Below are positions 35,033 to 47,187 of a DNA stretch of 64,000 bases, one piece after another. The stretch lies in contig CM065883.1 in NCBI GenBank assembly GCA_033439255.1, positions 496,001-560,000 on the forward strand, in the 5' to 3' direction. Under the pieces are notes generated by a model. That model was given only the letters and a program-made list of their open reading frames with translations. It ran no database searches and was not told the origin of the DNA. A program made the position numbers and the translations under genes. The number at the start of each line of letters is the position of its first letter. The first letter of the stretch is position 1. The DNA is from Hericium rajendrae. Lineage: Eukaryota > Basidiomycota > Agaricomycetes > Russulales > Hericiaceae.

Positions 35033-35296
35033 GGTGGTTGGTAAGAAGCTCGCTGAAGGGGCCAGTGTTTGTTTTACGCATCATCACCGTCACCTGTGGG
35101 AGAGGCGGGACTCCGAGGGAACCGGCCGGACCGCAGCAGGACGCGTCGCGTGTACCTTAGATACGCCCACGTGACCAACAACGCGTGTCGTGTGCGAAAC
35201 AACGACACAACAAGCGCCCACAACTCCCGGTCTATAGTTATCACGCCCGAAGTCCAACATCTGCCAGATCTCATCCAATCCGTTCAACTCATCAGC
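35033..35296. promoter_or_regulatory. Compact divergent promoter, FAH enzyme / Cdc14-type protein
   Basis: A 264-bp gap between two divergent ATGs. A CACGTGAC E-box lies at about 35167-35174, near the middle, in the context GCCCACGTGACCAAC. Whether it drives one or both genes is unknown. Confidence 0.35.
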
Positions 35297-36918
35297 ATGG
35301 CCGATGTTCTCGCAATGCCTGATGTCTTGCAGGACATCCTAGATACCGTGAGTGCTGTCTATGTAGCATGTATTTATCTCTAAGCTGCAGATGTCAGATC
35401 GTATCTGCCCACTCGTCATCTGCAACGAGGTCTCAAGCGCTGCTTGACCTCGAGCAGTTGACGGCCCGCACATTCGCGTCCTCAAATAATGTGGAGGCCT
35501 TTACGATCTTTCGTTCTCTCCAGGACACCTTCGAATGCAATGGTGAGTACATGACACCCCGCCTCAGGATGCCACTCACATTTGCCCAGTACCGTCGCGC
35601 GTGCTTTCCTGGTTGTCGAATGCCGTTGCACGTCTGGAAACTCTGGTGAACCGGGGCTTGTCAGAAAGTAGGTCACCTCGTTTGCATGATCGTGCGGTGC
35701 TGATCTGGTTTCAGGCGAAAGGCAGACTGAAGCATTCACCATCTCATCTCAATTGACACGAGCACTGTCTGTCATCCAGGGTGTGGCGTTAGCTCACCAT
35801 CCGAGCAAGATCTTTCTCGGTCGCAAATACCCTCTCGAAGTATTGCGAAGTTCTTATGTATATTGAAACAGATGCTGACTGAAACGCTAGACTCTCGTCG
35901 ACCTGCTGCTCGTTTCTCGACATCTGATGCCCACAACTCCGGACCAACCGCCAAATGCTGGATCATCGAAATCTAATGCTCCGCCGCAGTCACAGCCTGC
36001 CAGACAGACAAATCCTCCAATGGTCGCGTTGTCCTCGGCTGCGTTAGATACGCTGTTGTGCATTCTCGTCGACTCGTCTCCAGCCTTGAGAATATTCGAG
36101 GACCTGAATGGTGTGCAGGTCGTTGTCCGAATTCTGAAAAGGGCAAACACACTGCGAGAAGTCAGGCGAGTACAAATCTCACATCTGTAAAGATCACCGT
36201 AATGACTTAATTCCATTAGGATGAAGTGCCTTGAGTTTCTCTACTTCTACCTCCTGGATGAGAGCCCTTCATCCACTCAACACCCCGTTGATACCGGTTC
36301 CGGATTACTAGCCCCGCCACTATCACCTTCGCCTTTTATCAAGGAAATGAAGATCAGGGATCGTCTCTATGGCGCAAACCGAGATGCCTCTACAGGCTCA
36401 GACGACTCATACTCGTCGCAGTCGTCATCAAACTCGTTCCGATCCACATCATCGACGCTCACAAGCGCAACGTCGGCCTCCGCAAGCAGCAGCCGGGCGC
36501 CGTCGACCTCCGGCCCCGCCATCCCGAAGACGCCACCCCAATCACCCACGCAGCCTGACGCCCAGCCCTCCGGACGGCAGCGCTCGCTTCTCATGCTGCG
36601 TAAGGAAGTCGACTTTATGCCCATCACTCCGAAGAAGGTGCAGGTCGCACGGCTCGGTCTCGGACATTCGCGCCTCAGCAGCATAGACACGCGGGGCGCA
36701 GACCGGTCAACCCACCGGCGGACAGAAATGTGGGTGAGGAAACGCCTGCCCGAGGTGGACGCGATACACGGATGCCCAGTCATGCGACGAGCGAAGATCC
36801 TCGTGGTGCCGGTATCAAGTCCACGGAGCAGAAGAAGGAGTTCCTGGGGAAGATGATGGGAAATGTTGACACTTTGGTGGAAGGAGTGGAGAAGGCCGGG
36901 ATATGGGGTTTGGGCTAA
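35297..36918 (+). CDS. Cell division control protein 14-type SIN component (fungal Cdc14 family)
   Basis: Similar to fission yeast Cdc14, the partner of Sid1 kinase in the septation initiation network; it is not the Cdc14 phosphatase. ATG 35297 gives MADVLAMPDVLQDILDTIVS, then SSATRSQALLDLEQLTARTF, VEAFTIFRSLQDTFECN, HPSKIFLGRKYPLETLVDLL, ALDTLLCILVDSSPALRIFE, NGVQVVVRILKRANTLREVR and KCLEFLYFYLLDE, a helical-repeat fold. A Ser/Thr/Pro-rich linker follows, then LRKEVDFMPITPKKVQVARL. The family's C-terminus, KSTEQKKEFLGKMMGNVDTL ending KAGIWGLG (stop 36916-36918), is in another frame from the preceding DTRGAD, with the change around 36690-36735. Confidence 0.85.
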
Positions 36919-37339
36919 TAGTCCGCGTTGTAGTGCTAGCTGTCCGGTCATGTCAGCTTATATCCGTCTGTGCTGTAATAATCTGTAAGGAGCAGATGAT
37001 TCCCAACAGTGTCTGAGGACATCCCATTGGGCCCTGGCCGGCGGCCGCAAGGATTGATTCTATCAGACGCTGTAACGCCATTTCTGTCACTGAGCCCGAT
37101 TCCAGTGCCCGAAACGCAGACAAACGATCTGCGAAATTCATATGCGGACGTTGCCTCGATAGCAAGCATAGATTCAAGCATGCACGCAGCAGTTACGCGT
37201 TGAATGTACCTCAGAGACTGAGCATTAAGAAGAAAGCAAGAAAGCGGTCTAGAATTGAAGCGGTGTAAATAAGGACAGCATGCACAGATAAGCGTCGGGG
37301 AGGTTATAGTAAGACAAAAGAAAATCCCAGAAACAAGAT
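36919..37339. other. Convergent intergenic stretch
   Basis: About 420 bp between convergent stop codons of the Cdc14-type gene and cytochrome b5. It contains a NotI-like GCGGCCGC at about 37042 and otherwise nothing recognisable; short ORFs here are not convincing. Confidence 0.35.
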
Positions 37340-38006
37340 TCATGCGCCGTAGAATCTCCATGCGAAGTACATGCCAAGGACAGCGAGAGGTACGAAGTAC
37401 ATAACGCTGAGACGTACAATAAGTGAAGCTGCAGGCACACGGGTTATCAATCACGCACTTTGATCCCTGCTGAACTGCGTTGTCAACAGCCGAAGATGAC
37501 GAAGAGCCGAAGACCTTGCTAGTCTTCAATTCCTGTAAGCGAATTGCCTCCGTCAGCGATAAGACCCAATGAGCATGCACGCGTTGCACGTACGCTGTCC
37601 TTCTCGAATTCACCGACAAGCATTCCCGGGAGGAGTTCACGGGCCTCGTCAGAGTGACCAACATCCTCAAACGCCTCGGTCGCGTCCTTGCCTGCATGCG
37701 CAGACATGAAGAGGGGACAGCCAGCAAAGCATGAAAAAAGGCGCACCAGCCTCGGAGAGGATCACCTCATCACCACCGGGATGCTACAATCGACATCGTT
37801 GGCATAACATGCAGAACCATCTTTCACCATGTATACTATACCTCGTCGATGAACTTTGTGACGTCGTACACTGGATACGTGGTCAGTGAAATTGACGCGC
37901 TCGGATTGGCTGATGAGTGCCCACCATTGCCGTGAATGAGAGCCCAGATGTTCTCCTTCTTGGAGTGCTCTTTGAGCTCAGCGTAGGTCACAATCTTCTC
38001 GGACAT
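37340..38006 (-). CDS. Cytochrome b5, tail-anchored
   Basis: Small heme protein of the ER (or outer mitochondrial) membrane that donates electrons to desaturases and P450s. ATG 38006: [37 protein letters not shown], the first heme-ligand motif [33 protein letters not shown] (second heme His in VGHS), MLVGEFEKD. After a polar spacer ([19 protein letters not shown]) comes a C-terminal membrane anchor, [20 protein letters not shown], with short tail FAWRFYGA (stop 37340-37342). About five small introns interrupt it. Length about 135 residues, normal for a microsomal-type cytochrome b5. Confidence 0.93.
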
Positions 38007-39027
38007 GGTAGGGGGTACAGAAACCGGTAATGGGCGATGAAGGAGGGGAAGCGACTGCGAGAACGTCTACGAACTGGGGACAGCAGCTATCCTGTTTATA
38101 TCGTCGGCTTTGGCATGGTCCGTTCCCACGGAGATAAAGGTTCCTTTTTCTCACGCTGAATAGCCGTGCAGTTCGCTTTCATTACGGTATGAACTTGTAT
38201 GGTCGATTATACTCCTTCCTGGAACATGAACACGACGGCACGAACTCACAGAGAAGCTATGATCCACTTTGAATCTCGGAGTTTCCAGTTTCAGACGAAT
38301 TTTTGCATCGACAACGCTGCGGGGTTGTGAACCTGGACCGGATCGTGTGCACACAAGGTCACACCACTTGTGTTCGAGTTCGGGGCATGGGCGCGGCTGG
38401 GCGCGGCAACGAGACGATGCTGATGTCAATTTTACAAATGGCGTTCTCCAGAACGTTGCTCCGGTCCAACTTCGTGTTCTCGACTGCTGGCTGCAGCTGA
38501 CAGCTCGTCCTACGTTGACGGAAACTGTATTTATTGTTCACGAGACGAAGAGTCCACGGGCCAAATGACGTGTCAGAAAAAGGCATGTTATTTCAACAAT
38601 CCAGTAAGCTAAACATGACATCGAAGACACTACAGGCTCTAGAGATATGTATGACACGGTTTAGTACTCGAATGACCACGATAGACCGGACATTCAAGCG
38701 TGGACCATGCAGTTCCATTCATCTTCCACGTCACTAGTAAGGTGACGAAGGCAGCATCAACCATGTCCCTAGGCATAAGCGAGTGGTGAACACAGAGCAT
38801 CGAGCATAGAAAGCGGGCCACGACAGACGATGAGCAAGAAAAAAAGCTGAATTTTTGTGGTAGAGGACCAGCACAGAACAGCGGAGAAAACGGAGACATC
38901 TTATATAGTAACCGAATCCATTCAAACTCCGCTTAAATTGGAGTGGCTATGACGAACGCATCGAAGCCAGTGTCTCTTGTGCCAGTCCTTGCTGCCCTCC
39001 GTTCCTTGTATCTGTGTCTGTTCGTCA
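38007..39027. promoter_or_regulatory. Divergent intergenic region, cytochrome b5 / FG nucleoporin
   Basis: About 1.0 kb without a convincing gene. ORFs in all frames are short and lack domain-like blocks. It presumably contains both promoters; I see no clear repeat or mobile-element end. Confidence 0.3.
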
Positions 39028-42000
39028 TGGCAAACGATTTCGAGTCTTCGGACATCCTGGGGAGTCCTCTGCCTCTTGGAAAGGGCAGGGTAGCCAAAGC
39101 CACCTCTTTTCTTCTTTTTTCAAACTATGCCTCATAGGCGCCGCTATCCTTCTCGGCCTGTTGTTAATTCAATATGGTCGGGCAGCCTTTTTGCGCTGGA
39201 GGGAGCGGCATTATAAACTGTGCGCTGGAATTTCATTTTCATGTGTCCCAGTCAAAGTTGACATGACCTTCAGGTCAATGCGTAGGAAGTATGGCATCCC
39301 TGATCACGATCAGCGCCCGTTCAACGTCGCCTACACCGCGGCTCGACGGGCCCAAGAGGACCTTCGACGACAGAAGAACAGACCATTGGTGCAGAGTGAA
39401 GGTGAAACAATGGCCACTGGTAGAGATATGAGGGGCCAAAAGGACTATGGTACGTCCAAGCATTTCTTGGTAATCTGAGATTCATCTCAATCCTGGGTAT
39501 ATAGCTCCATCCCATCCTTCCACCCAACCTGTACAACGACCATCTCAGCCCTATATGCAGCCCATTCTACTTCAGAATCGTCAAGGATCGATCGCACCGA
39601 GCGCATCAGCGTCCAGGCTTCACCTTCAGCCTTCGTGAGTACAGATTCCCTCCATATCATTGCAATGCCTATGACTAATGTTATGCATCATGCAGTTATT
39701 TGTCCAACTTGGCTGCAACCGGTGGTCACCCACTCAGTCCACGTCCATCTACATACGGGCCAGGAACAGAAAGGCGCGGCCCAGAGATGCAGACATCAGA
39801 CGGCCATGCACTGAGTCACCAGAGTCCTTTGGAACGTGCACTAAGTGCACCTGCAGTAGGGTACGTACCATGCTCAGAGTTTCCTAAGATCTTAGCTGAT
39901 ATGTCCCATAGGGATGGTGACAAATACACCGAGCAGCGCGTAGCTCAGAATGTGGCGCCACGCAAACCAAAACGTTTAGCTGACTCAGGCGAGGACGGTG
40001 ATCTCGAATCCAATGAGGGACGTTATCCCGACAAACGCCGTCGCAAAGTATCTACTCCGACTACTGTGGACGTCGAGGAAAGTGTCGATGAGGATATGGA
40101 GATTGACCGCATTTCAGAAATGAAGCCGGAGGGTAGAGGCAAAAAGCGCGATAGAACAGAGGCAGCGTCCACCTTTGAGGGCGACGAGGATGCCCTCACA
40201 GATGAACAGGACGAGGATCGGGCTCATCGCCATCGTCGACGACGCCATAGGAAGTCGTCTCTGGAGATTCGTGGTCAAAAGCGAACGCGTGATATGGAAT
40301 CCGTGGAGAGCATCGAAAGCGAAGACGATCACCGTCACAGCAGGAGAAAGATGACGCAACGAGTGGTAGTCAGTGCTGGAAGTGCCGAGAGCGACGAGTC
40401 TTTGGAGGAGGAGGATGCACTATTCTCAAAAGATCCTCTTTGCAAAGGGCATCGCATCGGTGAGAGTGGGAAGCCCATGGTGTCCAGTTCAAAGTCGGAC
40501 GTAACGGTGAAAGATTGCGCAAGGTTCTGGTCAAGGAGGACAGGCGGAAGTTCAGCATGGTAGGCTATCGTTTTTGCCCGGCTCGGGCTTTCTCTGATGC
40601 TGTTGTGCAGCCTGTCGATTCCGCACATCCGGATCGTGGTGTCAATGTCACTGTAATAGCCGAAAGGTGGTACACCGACGAGGCATATCGACGCGCCAAG
40701 GAACAGAGGGAACTGGCCTGGCAGGACGATACCAAGGCTTTCGCTCAGCCCGAGACTCCAGGGGATGTAAGTGTACGTTCATTCTGTTAATATTTATTCA
40801 TCGGCTAATGCCTTGATCACAGGATTCATTTTACCAGGACCACAATGGCAAAGAATTATTGTGGAAGTCTCCATCGACTCGTGGTCCTCGGAGAGGGCTT
40901 CTCGGGCAGTCTGTCGCTACGAATGTTGGTCTTCGCATCACCTCTCTGTCTCAACCTCGGCAGCCAAAGCGGGTGGGATCATTGTACAAGATCGCCGAAA
41001 TGACTCCCAAACCCAAACCTTCGAAGACGTACTCTCGCTTGGAGAAGCAGGACTTGGAAGCAGACGCTATGTTGAGAATTAGGCGGAAGGCTGAAGAGGA
41101 GAAAGCCAAGAAGGAAGCTGAGGCTAGGAAGGTGCTCCCTCCGCCTCCTGTGCAGGCACCCGAACCCAAAGCACCTTCTATTACCGCGCCATCTCTTTTC
41201 GCACCACCTAAACCATCGGAGAAACCAGCTGAACCCTCCTTGCCTTCAATATCCTTCCCAAAGCCGTCTGAAGCACCGCCGAAAATTACTCCCGCGGTTG
41301 CTGAGCCCGCAAAACCTGCCTTCGGTTTCCCTGCTTCTACGAAGGTAGGTGAAAAGGCCCCTGCTCCCTTCTCCTTCGCACCTCCATCGGCCCCGAAGCC
41401 ATCCACTCCGGCCGCTGCACCCGCCGCACTTGCAGCTCCCCCTTCCGGTGTCCCTGATTTCTTTGGAGTCAAAGCTGCTGCAGGCGACCAGGTCGCCAAG
41501 GCTCCTGCGACAGGGAAACCGGCCTTTTCTTTTGCACCACCAGCACCTACCGGGCCCAGCAAACCGGCCTTTTCGTTCGGACAGCCTGCGCCTGGAGGTC
41601 TGTTTGGAAAGCCCGCCGAGCCCGCCAAAGCCGCTGCCGTATCCGTTTTCGGAAAGCCAGCTGAGCCATCTAAAGCTCCGGCAGCTGCAGCCGCACTGAT
41701 TCCTTCTGCCGGAGGCGAAGGTGCAGCTCCGAAGCCGAAGTTCGATTTTGGCCTGCCACCCAAGGCACCTGGTGCCGCAGCTCCGCCATCTGCACCCGCA
41801 CCACCCTCTGCAGCACCGTCATTCTCATTTGGTGCTGCAAAGGAGACAGGCGCACCAGCGCCTACGACGCCGTCGTTTTCATTTGGCCCTGTGAAGGAGA
41901 CACAACCAGCAGCGCCCTCAACACCGTCGTTCGCGTTTGGTGCAGGGAAGGAGAAGGATATTTCCATGTCTACCGAAAAAGAGAAAGCTCCTGCTGCGCC

Positions 42001-42875
42001 TTCGCCATTCGGTGCTCCCCAGACCACTGGAGGTCCTTTCGCGTTTGGGGCGCCAATGGATGCCGCCAAAGCTCCCGCTGCACCTTCACCGTTCGGGGCC
42101 CCTACGACTCAACCATCGCCATTTGGCCCCACTGACACTGCAAAGCCTGCTTTTGGAGGGGGATTTGGCGCTCCGAGCCCATTCGGTGCCAAGCCGGCGG
42201 AGCCATCGGGAGCGGCACCCAGTCCTTTTGGTACTTCAGCCTTCGGTGGCGGCGCGGCTCCCAAGCCCGCCGAGCAGGTCTTCATCGTTCTTCTCGTTCA
42301 AGCCGACCGAGGCGCCCGCCTCAGTGTCGTCCTTGACTGGAAGGCAATCTCGGTCGTCGTCTCCGGCCTCTACGAGACGGGGTCCGAGGTCCGTTCAGGC
42401 TTCAAGATCATCGGGCGCCAGGGGTGCATCGGGTATGGGCGGGAAGACGCCCACCACGGAGTCGCCGACGTCGTTCACGTTTAACGCACCGGACAAGTCC
42501 TCGCAGCCGTCGCCTGGCTTTTCATTTAGCGGTGCCCCATCACAGCCGTCTGGCTCGAGTGCGCCATTTTCATTTTCATTCGGCGCGGAACAAGGCACAA
42601 CGGATGCCGCAAAGCCTTCCTCTCCATTTGGCTCTCCAGCACCCTCTCCCTCTACGGGACCTGGCGCAGGAGGTTTCGGATCCGGCTTTGGCTCGGCTAA
42701 TGCCATGAATACTTCAGGGTCAACGTTTGGTCAACAAAACGGCACGGGGAATCCAGCGGCTAACAATGCGAACCCGTCGCCGTTTGGGGCGCAAGGTACT
42801 ACGCCCACCGCGTTTGGTTTCGGCGCACCGTCTTCGGGTTCGAGCTCCTTCAGTTTCGGATCGCAGCAGAAGTAG
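39028..42875 (+). CDS. FG-repeat nucleoporin with an N-terminal transmembrane segment
   Basis: Predicted nuclear-pore protein. An ATG at 39028 starts MANDFESSDILGSPLPLGKG; soon after comes one strongly hydrophobic helix (KLCLIGAAILLGLLLIQYG) followed by basic residues. The middle (to about 40800) is basic and acidic by turns with NLS-like clusters (RYPDKRRRKVS, HRRRRHRKSSL), then RRKFSMPVDSAHPDRGVNV and TVIAERWYTDEAYRRAKEQR. The C-terminal ~550 residues are Pro/Ala-rich with many FG-type repeats (PAFSFG, PSFSFG, PSPFG, FAFG) and end GSSSFSFGSQQK. Frame changes occur near 39110, 40462 and 42275. The link between the membrane helix and the FG part is by consistent spacing and splicing, not proof. 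Confidence 0.75.
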
Positions 42876-43335
42876 GCGAGGGGAGAAGATAAGATTTACT
42901 GGTTGATCGAGAATTCTTGCACTTCCTTCTGTACAGGACATGTAGCGTAAGTATACCTTGTTCCATTGATTGTGAACGCTCGCATTAGCATTCTTCGTAT
43001 GGTACACACAAATGAATTAAGTTTTACCAGTGAACTACACGTGATGGCCTCCGCGTTGCATTTCATCATAGACCAGCAGTCTGCTGATGGGTACAGTCTG
43101 AACTTGTTCAATCCGCCGGCTTCGCTGGCATAGGATCATCGAGACCATGCCTCTTGATCTGTAGGTCTTGCATTCAGAGCAAGTCTGAACCCTTATATAC
43201 TCCATTATTTAATTCATCGCATTCCAATAGTTCCGGCCAGAACTCTTCATCTGCTGGCCATATCTCCCCATATCATCTTCCACTAGTTATACCCAACACA
43301 ACATCGTTCAATCATACCACTTTCCCTGTATCATC
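42876..43335. other. Intergenic stretch
   Basis: About 460 bp between two plus-strand genes. AT-rich, with a CCAAT at about 43225 upstream of the next gene. No other feature seen. Confidence 0.35.
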
Positions 43336-45761
43336 ATGATGCCTCACTCCATCGTCGCTGCTACCCCGCGTCCCCGCCCTCCAGCCAAGACGCGCCAAGC
43401 ATCGGTTAAAGTCTCGCCACCACCTCCGTATGCCTTGCCATTCCCGATCAACACAGAGGGCCTGCCTTCGGAGACCTCTATGGACATGATCCTCGGCTCA
43501 CCCATCTCCGCGACCGCGCAGTTGGTACGCTCCTTGACGGGTGAGAGCCCGACGCGCGGATCCGACCAGACGTCATTCGCGGAGAGCTGGATCAATGAGC
43601 GATCCCGGGAGGAGCTGTCTGAACTGCTGGTTAAGGCCGACAGTGTGATACGGGTACGCGAACAAGGTATGTAATTTCGTTGCTCTGCCGTAGTCCGATC
43701 GCGATCGCCCCCTAACGTCTCCATTTTTCCATTCTACCTGCCAGAATTGAGCCTGACGTCTGGCCTTTGCAAGAGCCTGTACAATGGCAACATTGCGTTG
43801 AAGAGCAAGCACCAGGCGCTGCTTGCTCGTCTGCCTCCGGACGCCAGCATGACACCCATCTCCTCGCCCATGCTGTCCGCCGCACCGACGACGCCCCATT
43901 ACTACACGAGCAGTCTCCCCCGCGCCGCAGGGTCTAAGCCGCCCTCTGGCTTGTCTCGTCATGCGCGTCGCATCTCTATGTCTCCGTCCGACATCGCGTT
44001 ACTGTCTGACCAGAACGCGGAGCTTCTGTCTAAGCTCGAGCAGCTGGAGGAAGATTCCTCGCAGGCCGACCAGGCTGGGCGCCGTCGGCTGAAGAAGCTG
44101 GAGAAGGAGATTCAGACTCTCAGGCAGGAGCTAGACGCGTCTCGAGCCAGGAGCGAGGAGTTGGAGCAGCGCGCCCAGGCCGACATGAAGGTCGAGAAGG
44201 ACAGCGAGGAAGCGATGCAGAGGAAGCAGGAGCGGGTGGAGAGGATCAAGGCAATACGGAAGAAGTCCGTGGGTGCCGAAGCAGTGCCGGACACTATCCT
44301 CGACTTTGCGCCCGGCAGCGTGCCCGTTCCACCGCCAGGTCTGCCTTCTGCGACTGCGAAGCTGCCAGCGACGCCGATGCACCCGCCCGGATTACATCGA
44401 GTCGCGAAGTCCACGCCAAGTATTGGCATGGGCTTCCCATCTACCCGTCCACCTGCTTCGCCTTCTCCCATGGAATACACACTGGTTTCTCAGCTATTGG
44501 CCAAGGTCCGGGAGCTCGAGCAAACTAATATGCAAATCAGCGAAGCAGCAACAAGAGACGGCGAACAAGCTGCGGGAGGCGCAGCTTGAAGCGTCGGCGA
44601 TCACCCAGCTGTATGCCTGTCTCGGCGACGAGGCAGACACCGAGCTCCAGTTTGTGGACGATGACAGTCCTGTCTCTCAACTGCAGACTTCATCGTCGAC
44701 AGTGAAGTTCAGGAGCCTCCGTCGATCGATCACGAGCAGCTTCAGCAATATCACCATCGACGATGCGTTTCGGGGACAGCATCGATGACAACATGCATAG
44801 CACTGTGCGTGACAGCATGGCACTCCAAGAAGTGAGCGGGCATCGCAGCCGCAAGAGCGTCATCGGGTTCTTCGACGGTGCTTCCTCCAGCAATACCTCG
44901 TCTCCCGCTCTCTCCTCGCTCGACCTACCGGCCTCTGCCTTCCCCCAGCCCCTCGGATTCCAGCCAGGACTCCGACGGCCCACTCTCGGCAGTGAGCTCG
45001 GCAGTGAGTACGGCGAGGATTCTGCGGTGCGCGCCGAAAACCACCACCTTCGTTCCACGAGCCTGTACGATATCACCCAAGAGTTTTCCCCATCGCCATC
45101 GCCATCTCCCTCGCCCGCTCCCCAGCTGCAGGCGACAGAGTCTCTGTACAGCTTTCCTCTGCAGGCCACGACGCCCGGTGAATCGTCTGCTCTGCAGCTC
45201 GCTTTGGAGAATGCATCGTCGGACTCCGACACCTGTCTTGACGACCCGGACAAGACGCCGAACAAGTCGACCTACGGCAGGACGCAGCGCATCTCGCAGA
45301 CCGTGCGTTCCCGCACGGGCCGCTGGGTCGATCGGCGGTTCAAGGACACGCTGGATGCCCTGAAGGACGACGGAGATGTGCGGCCGACGCGTGAGGAGCG
45401 CCCTGCAGATCCGGATCCTGACAGGACGCCCGGTGCGATCGCGCGCGTGTTTGATGCGGTCGATGCGGTTGTGGAGAAGTTCGCGAGCGCCGTCGTGGCG
45501 AAGACGTCTGCTGCGGAGCAGGACGACGAAGACCGGACGCTCACGAAGTGCGACGAGGATGCGGGCGTGCTGCAGACGCAGGCGCCGGCGAAGAAGCAGC
45601 AGCGGGTTGTCGCGGCGATGCTCGAGCTCTGGCTCTGGCTGCAGTTCGCGATCATCGTGTTCGTGTTCCTGTGGGTGATGGCGAAGCGGGGGCCGAAGAG
45701 TGTGCTGGCCGAGGCGGATAAGCGGCATAAGAGGCGGACGTCCGTGGCTGCAGGGCATTGA
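43336..45761 (+). CDS. Coiled-coil protein with a C-terminal membrane anchor, function unknown
   Basis: ATG 43336. A Pro-rich N-terminus is followed by SWINERSREELSELLVKADS, an intron, SLTSGLCKSLYNGNIALKSK, then a long heptad-rich coiled coil (ALLSDQNAELLSKLEQLEED, LKKLEKEIQTLRQELDASRA). After a Pro-rich spacer comes a second short coiled coil (SQLLAKVRELEQTNMQI) continuing in another frame as ETANKLREAQLEASAITQLY, then acidic and Ser-rich sequence in the third frame, and a near-C-terminal hydrophobic helix (LWLWLQFAIIVFVFLWVM) with a basic tail. The frame changes at about 44540 and 44768 are probably single-base errors. The layout suggests a tail-anchored tether or spindle/nuclear-envelope-type protein, but I cannot name the family. 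Confidence 0.65.
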
Positions 45762-46310
45762 GCATTGAGACTGTAGGAAACCCTCATTTGACACTGGATT
45801 TTTCATTGTATTGTTCGAAGCTTGGGACGTCGCATCTACAATGAGTCTTTATTCTTGTGTACTTTATACTAGTCGCGTTATTTACACATTCCTACTATTA
45901 TTTACTAGTTCTGGAGGTGGTCGTGTGACCAATAATATTTGTTTATTGCGAATCTTGTCCTCAACGCGAAAATCATCAACATGTTCCGTAGTTTTGAGGC
46001 GCAGACCAGGAAATTCATGGCTCTTTGCAGGACCTAGTGTCGACATGTCGAGGATGCCGTGCGTACTGGTGCGAGCAAGGTGCGAGTGCTAATTAGCGGC
46101 CAGTGGCGTTCAGGATCACCTGGGTTGAGAGCGGATGCATTTCTGTTCGGCTTGACGTCATTGAGGGTATTTGGCGGAAGTGGACATGACCTCAACAGTC
46201 CCATACCGCTGAGCAGAGAGAACATAGACTGACTTCAACAACTCCACCCCTGTCCATCTTCTCTACCCCAACCCCAACAACATCAACTTGTCTTCCATAT
46301 TGAACGCAGC
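45762..46310. other. Intergenic stretch
   Basis: About 550 bp between plus-strand genes; the first 200 bp are AT-rich (3' end signals likely). No coding block or repeat recognised. Confidence 0.35.
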
Positions 46311-47187
46311 ATGAAGGTACCCGACAATGCTCGGCCGCACACAGATGGAGGTTGACATGCACGCAGATCGCCGATCCTGAGCGACTGAAGGAGCATCAGT
46401 ACGCCGTCGCCGTCGGTGGCGCGAAGGCGCGCTCGCCGGGTTCGGCGCGGCGCTGCCCGCCAGCTACATCGCGAACAAGCGGTGGCCGTACTACCGCTCG
46501 CTGCCGCCGTCGCTCAAGGCGCTCGGTGTCGTAATCGTCGTCGTCCCGTCGTTCGTGATCTCCGCGGAGAACGCCTCGCGCCAGTTCGAGAGGGGCCAGT
46601 GGTGCGTGTCTCGTGTCTGTGCGCCCGCGGCGTGCCCGTGCTCAAGGAGCTCTCCAGGACTGGCCTCGGGCAGAAGGAGATCGAGAGGGTGGCTGAGAGG
46701 CGGCAGAGCAAGTGGGAGGCTATGCCGCTCCAGGATAAGGTGGTTGATTTCGCGGCGCGGCATGAGTGGAGCCTTATCGCTGGCTGCTGGGCTGTTGGGC
46801 TCGCCGGCGCGTTCGGGTACATCATGCGCGACCCGTAAGTGCTGCTCGTCTGCTGCTCGTGCTGCTGTTCATGGTTCGTTGCACAGGTATCAGAGCATGT
46901 CGCAGAAGGTGAGTTATGCGTGAGCTGCGGCGGAGAGGGCGCTGACCGCGGTGGCGCAGGTGGTGCAAGCCCGGATGTGGTCGCAGGGGATGACGATCGG
47001 CATCGTGCTCGCTGCGGCGGCGATCTCGCGCACCAGGGCGTACAGGCGGGACGAGTCCGACGTCCGCACGAGGGTGCGTAGTCATTTACTTGACACCAGT
47101 GCAGACACTCACCGGTATTGTTAGGTCAACTTGGACCATTCCTGGCAGAATGCCATCAAGTTCGCGGAGGAGAACAAGAGCGCTTGA
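46311..47187 (+). CDS. Rcf2-like respiratory supercomplex factor (HIG1 domain), copy A
   Basis: Inner-mitochondrial-membrane protein of the Rcf2 type, associated with cytochrome bc1-oxidase supercomplexes. ATG 46311 encodes only MK before the first intron; exon 2 reads IADPERLKEHQYAVAVGG and then, one frame over, GALAGFGAALPASYIANKRW and YYRSLPPSLKALGVVIVVVP. The C-terminal HIG1 region shows KWEAMPLQDKVVDFAARHEW, two hydrophobic helices (LIAGCWAVGLAGAFGYIM, GMTIGIVLAAAAIS), and between them the signature QKVVQARMWSQG. It ends NLDHSWQNAIKFAEENKSA (stop 47185-47187). The frame break lies near 46425. A paralogue is at 57450-58258. Confidence 0.82.

Noticed and set aside
40951-42069. Minus-strand ORF of 372 codons opposite the nucleoporin
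   Set aside because: Antisense of Pro/Ala/FG repeats; the repeated codons leave the reverse frame open by composition alone.
44925-45806. Minus-strand ORF of 293 codons opposite the coiled-coil gene
   Set aside because: Arg/His-rich shadow without family sequence; the plus strand has the coiled coil and membrane anchor.
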